Source: Thiobacillus sp. (lineage in GTDB: Bacteria; Pseudomonadota; Gammaproteobacteria; Burkholderiales; Thiobacillaceae). From it: 11,374 nucleotides of DNA. Position numbers and translations under genes: made by a program. The notes beneath the pieces were generated by a model, which was not told the origin of the DNA, searched no databases, and worked only from the letters and a program-made list of their open reading frames with translations. Below are positions 6,893-11,374 of this stretch, piece by piece. Every line of letters begins with the position of its first letter. The stretch's first letter is position 1. The stretch is taken from NCBI GenBank assembly GCA_018780025.1, contig JADMKH010000019.1, forward strand, positions 1 through 11,374. Reading direction: 5' to 3'.

Positions 6893-7135
6893 TTGCTGTC
6901 CTTTGTTACGGTGCTAGCGGTTGCACCGGCTTTCTCCAATTCGGTGACGACGGACATCGCGATTTCTGAATGGCGCCATACCCTGCGACTGCCGCTGGCA
7001 TGGATGCTTCGCGCTAAAGGCGTCTTGTCATCTTTTCTACTTGAAGCAGCGGCAGAATGGCGGCGCTTCAAACGCGCAACGAATATGGATGAGGAAACAG
7101 GAATAAATGGAATTGATTTTATGGCGTCATGCTGA
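6893..7135 (+). CDS. Doubtful small ORF between the regulator and sixA
   Basis: This is an 80-codon frame opening with TTG. It has a hydrophobic start (LLSFVTVLAVAPAFSNS), then a charged, amphipathic-looking stretch (SEWRHTLRLPLAW, FLLEAAAEWRRFKRATNMDEE). I recognise no family. In favour: it fills most of the 233-bp gap, and the open frame continues upstream of the TTG. Against: there is no ATG or proper Shine-Dalgarno, it overlaps the sixA start by 29 bp, and codon use is mixed. It could be a degraded gene end, a genuine small protein, or chance. Apart from this frame I see only the sixA ribosome binding site in the interval. Confidence 0.2.
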   Translation: MLSFVTVLAVAPAFSNSVTTDIAISEWRHTLRLPLAWMLRAKGVLSSFLLEAAAEWRRFKRATNMDEETGINGIDFMASC

Positions 7136-7559
7136 CGCAGAAGACAGCAGCCCTGATCTCGATCGGGAACTGACCGACAAGGGTCGCAAGCAGGCTGCCC
7201 GTGTGGCCGATTGGCTCACCCCGCGTCTGTCGCCGGATATCCGCATTCTGGTCAGCCCGGCTGTGCGGGCGGTGCAAACTGCGCAGGCATTGGGGCGCCA
7301 TTATGACGTGTTGCCCGAGCTCGCACCCGGCACGCACGCCGAAGCGGTATTGGCTGCAGCGGAATGGCCGCATGCGACCAGTCCGGTGATGATCGTTGGA
7401 CACCAACCTACGCTGGGGCAGGTGGCGATGTTGCTGCTATCCGGGAAAACCGGAAACTTGACCATAAAAAAGGGGGGCGTGTGGTGGTTTCAAGGCCGTA
7501 AACAGATGGGCGAATTGCAGGTGGTATTACGCGCTGTGGCAGCGCCTGACTGGTTATAA
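7107..7559 (+). CDS. sixA: Phosphohistidine phosphatase SixA
   Basis: 150 residues, the usual SixA length. It is a cytoplasmic histidine-phosphatase-superfamily enzyme that removes phosphate from phosphohistidine, classically on HPt domains or on the PTS-Ntr phosphocarrier NPr. Catalytic H8 lies in the family's LWRHADAE motif, R54 in SPAVRAVQTAQ, and the second histidine H99 in VGHQPTLG. The conserved ELTDKGRKQA segment is present at 21-30. AGGA lies 4 bp before the ATG, so the start is well supported. The gene follows an orphan response regulator and is near ppk, a recurrent proteobacterial arrangement. A phosphate-signalling link is plausible but inferred. An A-AAA-AAG heptamer lies in the zero frame at 7466-7472, followed by six G residues counting its last base. 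Confidence 0.93.
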   Translation: MELILWRHADAEDSSPDLDRELTDKGRKQAARVADWLTPRLSPDIRILVSPAVRAVQTAQALGRHYDVLPELAPGTHAEAVLAAAEWPHATSPVMIVGHQPTLGQVAMLLLSGKTGNLTIKKGGVWWFQGRKQMGELQVVLRAVAAPDWL

Positions 7560-7560
7560 T
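7555..7560 (+). promoter_or_regulatory. Perfect -10 hexamer TATAAT at the sixA stop, possible fliF promoter
   Basis: TATAAT overlaps the sixA stop codon, 74 bp upstream of the preferred fliF start. No -35 match is found at 16-18 bp, and the extended -10 TG is one base out of place. I see no sigma-54 (GG/GC) or sigma-28 flagellar promoter in the 75-bp sixA-fliF gap. This is either a weak or activator-dependent promoter or a chance match. If unused, fliF would be read through from sixA. Confidence 0.25.
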
Positions 7561-7620
7561 CGAAATGTGACTATTCAACCCGATTTCATCAAGACAATTG
7601 CGCCGAGCCCGGCCACGCAT

Positions 7621-7626
7621 AAAAGG
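7621..7626 (+). promoter_or_regulatory. fliF: Ribosome binding site deciding the fliF GTG start
   Basis: AAAAGG ends 8 bp before GTG 7635. It overlaps the alternative in-frame GTG at 7626, which would have no Shine-Dalgarno at a useful distance. This favours 7635. Confidence 0.6.
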
Positions 7627-7634
7627 TGCGAACA

Positions 7635-8978
7635 GTGCCGGGTTGGCTGAGCAGTCTGCGTGACCTGATCGCAGATGCGAGTCCTTTGCGCCGCTTTATG
7701 CTCGCATTGCTGGTGTTGTTGCCGCTGATTGCCCTGGCTGCAGCCTATCTGAAGTTCAATCCCCCTGTCTATCGCGTGTTGTACGCGCACCTGTCGGATC
7801 GTGCTGGCGGAGAAGTCATCACCGCACTCGAACAGCTGAATATCCCCTATCGACTGTCGGATGCGGATGGCACCATTGAGGTTCCGTTCGATCAGTTACA
7901 TGCGGCCCGTTACCGGCTGGCGGCGCGAGGCTTGCCAAAAACCGACGATGAACGGCAGGATGAAGCGGAGCGCGCGCCCAGCTTTGGCGCTTCGTCATTG
8001 CAGGAGCAGCAGCGTATCCAGCGTGCGCTCGAAATCGATCTGGCCCGCTCGATTCAAAAACTGGAAGCGGTCGAGATCGCACGGGTTCATCTTGCACTCC
8101 CCAAGGCTTCCCCTTTTTTGCGCGATGCGCCTCCCGCAACGGCTGCGGTTCTGGTGAGGCTGCGAAAGAGCGCGCATTTGTCGGCGGGTCAGGTGACAAC
8201 GATTCAGACCCTGGTGGCGGCTGGGGTGCCACGCATGAAACGAACCAACGTACAGGTGCTCGACCCGAGTGGCGTGTTGCTGGGGGGGGCGGTGCCCGAG
8301 GCGGTTCAATCCCAGCGATTGGCATTGGAGCAGGATCTGGTTCGACGGGTGCTGGCCGTATTGACGCCGTGGCTGGATAAAGATCGGGTCAGCGTGCAGG
8401 TGACCGCAACGCTGCAAGACAGCGAGACCCGGCAGACGGTCGAGCAGGTGCGCAATGTCGTGGTTGGCGGTCAGCCGCGTCCGCTGGAAAAAACCGTGCG
8501 CACGACCAGCGTGCCTGAAGGCAGCATCCAGCGCATCAATGCCACCGTGATTCTGGGTTTCGCAGCCACAGCAAAAGAGCGCTGGAAGGCTGAACAGATG
8601 GCGCGTCAGGCACTGGGTTATCAGCCTGCGCGTGGCGATACCGTCAACGTGTATGCGCTCCCTGCAGTGGCGCTGCCCAAGCCAGAGGAAAAAGCGCCTG
8701 AAGTGCAAACGCAGTCGCTCCCCGCGCTGCCTGAGGCAATATCGATTCCACAGGTCGAGCCGCATTCTGAAATCCAGCGCGACTTTTCTTTGGGGTGGAT
8801 GGCCGCGGGCGCGGTTGTGTTGCTGTTGCTGGCCATGGGGTGGCGCCGTGTCCGGCGAACGGAGTCATCCGATCTGGTGATGGATGATTTTGATGGAGAT
8901 CTCGAGGCGACACGTCAGCAAGTGATCTCAGACCCGCGGGTGGCGGCCGATGTCATCAAGTTGTGGATGCGCGCATGA
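7635..8978 (+). CDS. fliF: Flagellar MS-ring protein FliF, short form
   Basis: 447 residues against about 550 for typical FliF. It forms the inner-membrane MS ring that carries the rotor and houses the export gate. TM1 lies at about 20-38 (RFMLALLVLLPLIALAAAY). RBM1 (about 43-105) has YRVLYAHLSDRAGGEVITAL. RBM2 (about 120-215) has QRALEIDLARSIQKLEAVEIARVHLAL (141-156 in part) and PATAAVLVRL. RBM3 (about 225-345) follows. TM2 lies at about 385-403. The C-terminal FliG-binding tail ends SDPRVAADVIKLWMRA. The missing length is in RBM3. The beta-collar insertion, normally about 110 residues, is about 25-30 here and lacks the usual GVPGALSN-type motif. The start is GTG 7635, with AAAAGG 8 bp upstream; another GTG nine bases earlier is in frame. 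A run of eight G lies at 8282-8289. The stop overlaps the fliG start by ATGA. Confidence 0.92.
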   Translation: MPGWLSSLRDLIADASPLRRFMLALLVLLPLIALAAAYLKFNPPVYRVLYAHLSDRAGGEVITALEQLNIPYRLSDADGTIEVPFDQLHAARYRLAARGLPKTDDERQDEAERAPSFGASSLQEQQRIQRALEIDLARSIQKLEAVEIARVHLALPKASPFLRDAPPATAAVLVRLRKSAHLSAGQVTTIQTLVAAGVPRMKRTNVQVLDPSGVLLGGAVPEAVQSQRLALEQDLVRRVLAVLTPWLDKDRVSVQVTATLQDSETRQTVEQVRNVVVGGQPRPLEKTVRTTSVPEGSIQRINATVILGFAATAKERWKAEQMARQALGYQPARGDTVNVYALPAVALPKPEEKAPEVQTQSLPALPEAISIPQVEPHSEIQRDFSLGWMAAGAVVLLLLAMGWRRVRRTESSDLVMDDFDGDLEATRQQVISDPRVAADVIKLWMRA

Positions 8979-9940
8979 GCCAGGCCGGAATCGAGAAATC
9001 TGCGGTGCTGTTACTCGCATTGGGCGAGGCTGCTACAGCAGCCGTGTTCCGCTACCTGAGTCCCCTGGAAGTCAGCCGCCTGGGCAGTGCCATGCGCGAA
9101 CTGGATGTGGTGCCGCGTGAGCGGGTGCGTGCCATCCTGCGTGATTACACTGCCGAGTCGTCCGAGCAAACCGGGTTTGCTGCGGATACCCGCCGCTTTC
9201 TGGACGAAACGCTCAAGCTTGCCTGGAGTCCCGAGCGCGCTCAATCGATGTTGCAGCGCCTGGGCGCATTGGGTACGCAAGCGCTGGACAAGCTGGCCTG
9301 GCGCGAACCTGCGGAGATTGCCGGATTGCTGGAAGCGCAACCCCCGCAATTGATCGCGGTTGTCCTGTCCCAGCTCCCGCGTGACGTCGCCGCCGCCGTG
9401 CTTGACGTGTTGCCTGCCGTCGTTCGCGCCGATACGCTGTTGTGCCTGGCGCAAAGCGATGCACCCAGCCCCGACATGATGCGCGAACTGGATGACTGGC
9501 TGGCGAGCCTGGAACCTGCATCGTCGTTGCAGGGTGAGGCCGCAGTGGTCAATCTGCTGGGACAGATGAGCGAAGGCAGTGCTGCGGCGGTGCTGAACCA
9601 GCTCGACCAGAATGATGCGGGGCTGGCTGCGCGTTTGCGTGTGCGCAATCTGTCGTTCGAAGATCTGGTGCGCGTGCCGGAGTCGGGCCGTAAAACATTT
9701 TTGCGTAATATTGGTGCGCGCACCTTGTTGCACGCACTCAAGGGAAGCGATGGCCGCATACTCGATGCGCTCTCGGCAGTGATGAGTCCTACCGCAGCAC
9801 AGCGCATGCGCGATGATCTGGACACACTGGGCGCGTTGCCGGTAAGCGAGATTCAGTCCGCGCAGGACGCCGCCGGCGCGACCTTGCGGCGGCTTGCGGC
9901 AGAGGGCGCGATTCTGTTCCCGGAAGAGGAGGTGGCATGA
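8975..9940 (+). CDS. fliG: Flagellar rotor/switch protein FliG, divergent
   Basis: 321 residues. FliG is the C-ring protein that binds FliF, FliM and the MotA stator. The N domain opens GIEKSAVLLLALGEAATAAVFRYLSPLEV. The middle domain has EAQPPQLIAVVLSQL in place of the EHPQ motif. The C domain has LSFEDLV, ALKG, MRDDLDTLG and LRRLAAEGAIL. By alignment to E. coli FliG, K256 (K264), D280 (D288) and D281 (D289) are kept. R281 is T273 and R297 is P289, so two of the five torque-helix charges are lost. The MFxF hinge is NLSF (225-228). The start at 8975 gives the ATGA overlap with fliF; ATG 8963 is also in frame, four codons earlier. The stop overlaps fliH by ATGA. It is clearly FliG by order and domain pattern, but probably a divergent paralogue or rotor variant. 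Confidence 0.93.
   Translation: MSQAGIEKSAVLLLALGEAATAAVFRYLSPLEVSRLGSAMRELDVVPRERVRAILRDYTAESSEQTGFAADTRRFLDETLKLAWSPERAQSMLQRLGALGTQALDKLAWREPAEIAGLLEAQPPQLIAVVLSQLPRDVAAAVLDVLPAVVRADTLLCLAQSDAPSPDMMRELDDWLASLEPASSLQGEAAVVNLLGQMSEGSAAAVLNQLDQNDAGLAARLRVRNLSFEDLVRVPESGRKTFLRNIGARTLLHALKGSDGRILDALSAVMSPTAAQRMRDDLDTLGALPVSEIQSAQDAAGATLRRLAAEGAILFPEEEVA
9926..9932 (+). promoter_or_regulatory. fliH: Strong ribosome binding site for fliH
   Basis: GAGGAGG lies within the last codons of fliG, 4 bp before the fliH ATG. It is the strongest Shine-Dalgarno of the operon. It supports the ATGA-overlapping start and suggests that FliH is made efficiently. Confidence 0.7.
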
Positions 9941-10542
9941 GCACGCAAGACGACATCGCGTTAAATAACACCACCGCGTTTGAACAGTGGGAAGTGGTCG
10001 AACTGGCCGTGTCGAATGGCGATCCGGCGCCGGATGCCGAAGCCGACCTGGCCCGCTTGCGTGAAGCCGCGCGTGCAGAAGGTTATGCCGAGGGCCTGGC
10101 CGCAGGGCGGCTTGAAGGCGAGCAGGCCTGCAAGCGCATGAAGGAGCTGGCAGAAAGCTTTGCTTCGACGCTGGATAATCTGGATTTTCGTCTCGCCGAC
10201 ATGGTGCTTGAGCTGGCACTCGATGTGTCGCGCCAGGTGGTGTCGGCCGAGCTGTCGGTGCATCCGGAACGCATCCTCGATGTGGTGAACATGGCGCTCA
10301 AGCAAATGGCCGAAAGCAGCCGCGAAGCGCGCCTGTTGCTGAACCCGGAAGACGCCGTGCTGGTGCGCCCGCATCTCGATCAGGTGCTGGACAAGAACCG
10401 TCTGCGCATCGTTGAAGATGCGCGTATCGTGCGTGGCGGCTGCCTGATCGAAACCCCGCAGGGGGATCTCGACGCCACCTTGCCCGCGCGCTGGCGCCAG
10501 GTGGTCATGGTGCTGGGTACCAACCAGAACTGGATTGAATAA
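9937..10542 (+). CDS. fliH: Flagellar export regulator FliH
   Basis: 201 residues, close to the usual 220-235. FliH is the cytoplasmic peripheral stalk of the flagellar type III export ATPase. It dimerises, holds FliI and links it to the C-ring. The N-terminal part is acidic (W18 in FEQWEVVEL) and is followed by a helix with a perfect GxxxG ladder at G49, G53, G57 and G61, the hallmark of FliH. The C-terminal part (about 80-195) carries LADMVLELALDVSRQVVSAEL, LLLNPEDAVLVRPHL and GGCLIETPQGDLDATL, the domain shared with the V/F-ATPase peripheral-stalk subunits. The start overlaps the fliG stop (ATGA). The stop shares one base with the fliI start (TAATG). I see nothing abnormal in it, in contrast to FliF and FliG. 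Confidence 0.92.
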   Translation: MSTQDDIALNNTTAFEQWEVVELAVSNGDPAPDAEADLARLREAARAEGYAEGLAAGRLEGEQACKRMKELAESFASTLDNLDFRLADMVLELALDVSRQVVSAELSVHPERILDVVNMALKQMAESSREARLLLNPEDAVLVRPHLDQVLDKNRLRIVEDARIVRGGCLIETPQGDLDATLPARWRQVVMVLGTNQNWIE

Positions 10543-11374
10543 TGGATCGTATCGTCCGTCTGCGTGAATACCTGGCTGATTGCCGCCGAGCAGTCAGCTG
10601 GGCGACGCCAATCGCGACCAGCGGACGCCTCACCCGGGTTTCGGGACTGGTAATGGAAACGGTGGGCTTGCGCTTGCCGGTGGGCAGCCAGTGTCATATC
10701 CAGGTTCCGGGCGGGCAGAGTATCGAAGCCGAGGTGGCCGGGTTTTCTGGTGACCGCCTGTTCATCATGCCGGCCACCGATATTTACGGCGTGATGCCGG
10801 GTGCCCGCGTGATACCCGACAACCCGATGGCGGCTCAACCCCCGCGTTTGGGTCTGCGCTATGTACCGCGTCGCCGCGCGCAGGACCGGGTGCGCCAGGT
10901 TCCGGTGGGCGACCGGCTACTGGGACGCGTGCTCGACGGCGCCGGTCGGCCACTCGATGGCCTGGGCTCGCTTTCGCTGGAGCGCCGGATTCCGCTTTAC
11001 AGTCGCCCGATCAATCCCCTGGAGCGTGCCCCCATCAGACAGACTCTGGATGTGGGTGTGCGCGCAATCAATGGGCTGTTGACCGTGGGACGTGGGCAGC
11101 GACTCGGCTTGTTTGCCGGCAGCGGCGTGGGCAAGAGCGTGCTGCTCGGCATGATGGCGCGCTTTACCGAAGCCGACGTGGTGGTGGTGGGATTGATCGG
11201 CGAACGCGGCCGCGAGGTCAAGGAATTCATCGACACCATCCTCGGCACGGAAGGGATGGCGCGTGCGGTGGTGGTGGCTGCGCCCTCCGATCATCCGCCG
11301 CTGATGCGACTGAATGGTGCGGCCTACGCCATGTCGATTGCCGAATATTTTCGCGACCAGGGCAAGCACGTCCT
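10542..11374 (+). CDS. fliI: Flagellum-specific export ATPase FliI (partial, first 277 residues)
   Basis: FliI is the ATPase of the flagellar type III export apparatus; it is hexameric and related to the F1-beta subunit. The visible part contains an N-terminal beta-barrel with GRLTRVSGLVMETVGLRLPVG (28-47 in part) and the GRVLDGAGRPLDG block (about 128-140). It continues with DVGVRAINGLLTVGRGQRLGLF, the Walker A loop AGSGVGKS (192-199), and the VVVVGLIGERGREVKEF strand that follows in this family. The catalytic Glu lies in GERGREV. APSDHPPLMR follows. The remaining 160 or so residues, including Walker B and the C-terminal helical domain, lie beyond the right edge. The start at TAATG shares a base with the fliH stop; the Shine-Dalgarno is weak, so coupling to fliH is likely. 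The start agrees with the family length. fliJ would be expected next. Confidence 0.95.
   Translation, partial: MDRIVRLREYLADCRRAVSWATPIATSGRLTRVSGLVMETVGLRLPVGSQCHIQVPGGQSIEAEVAGFSGDRLFIMPATDIYGVMPGARVIPDNPMAAQPPRLGLRYVPRRRAQDRVRQVPVGDRLLGRVLDGAGRPLDGLGSLSLERRIPLYSRPINPLERAPIRQTLDVGVRAINGLLTVGRGQRLGLFAGSGVGKSVLLGMMARFTEADVVVVGLIGERGREVKEFIDTILGTEGMARAVVVAAPSDHPPLMRLNGAAYAMSIAEYFRDQGKHV

Noticed and set aside
9011..10219. 402-codon open frame on the minus strand opposite fliG and fliH
   Set aside because: It spans the antisense of two well-supported genes, is rich in His/Arg/Gln, and has no domain or proper ribosome binding site.
11178..11280. GTG trinucleotide repeats in fliI
   Set aside because: They encode conserved valine strands (VVVVG and AVVVAAP) of the ATPase fold, so they reflect codon bias and not a repeat element.

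Overview
The window looks like chromosomal DNA of a GC-rich, Gram-negative proteobacterium. A betaproteobacterium of the Thiobacillus/Gallionella/Sulfuricella type is my best guess, from gene content, codon use and the ppk-sixA neighbourhood. This is inference; no rRNA or tRNA is present to place it. The DNA is gene-dense, with no mobile elements, CRISPR or RNA genes seen.

Left part (1-4522, all minus strand). Reading from high to low coordinates it holds ppk (polyphosphate kinase 1), an OmpA-type outer-membrane/periplasmic protein with calcium-type TSP3 repeats, a strong UUCG-loop terminator, and a two-gene operon overlapping by ATGA. That operon is a calcineurin-fold metallophosphoesterase followed by a GT4 glycosyltransferase that runs off the left edge. 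Automatic annotation would probably call the phosphoesterase LpxH. Its sequence and its partner match the PlcP-Agt lipid-remodelling pair instead: phospholipase C releases diacylglycerol, and the glycosyltransferase turns it into phosphorus-free glycolipid. Three 11-bp-spaced Pho-box-like units lie just upstream.

Middle part (4586-7559, plus strand). Divergent from ppk across 63 bp is a CYTH-CHAD protein (predicted tripolyphosphatase plus polyphosphate-binding domain). It is followed by an orphan OmpR-family response regulator and by sixA (phosphohistidine phosphatase). Together with ppk and plcP-agt this forms a phosphate-themed neighbourhood: polyphosphate storage and turnover, phosphorus-sparing lipids, and histidine-phosphate signalling.

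Right part (7635-11374, plus strand). This is a tightly coupled flagellar export/rotor operon, fliF-fliG-fliH-fliI, with ATGA or TAATG junctions; fliI runs off the right edge. It is not typical. No fliE precedes it. FliF is about 100 residues short because the beta-collar insertion of RBM3 is almost missing. FliG has lost two torque-helix charges and has altered EHPQ and MFxF motifs. FliH and FliI look ordinary. This suggests a divergent or secondary flagellar basal body.

Most notable points: the plcP-agt pair with a candidate Pho box, its closeness to the polyphosphate genes, and the reduced FliF/FliG pair.
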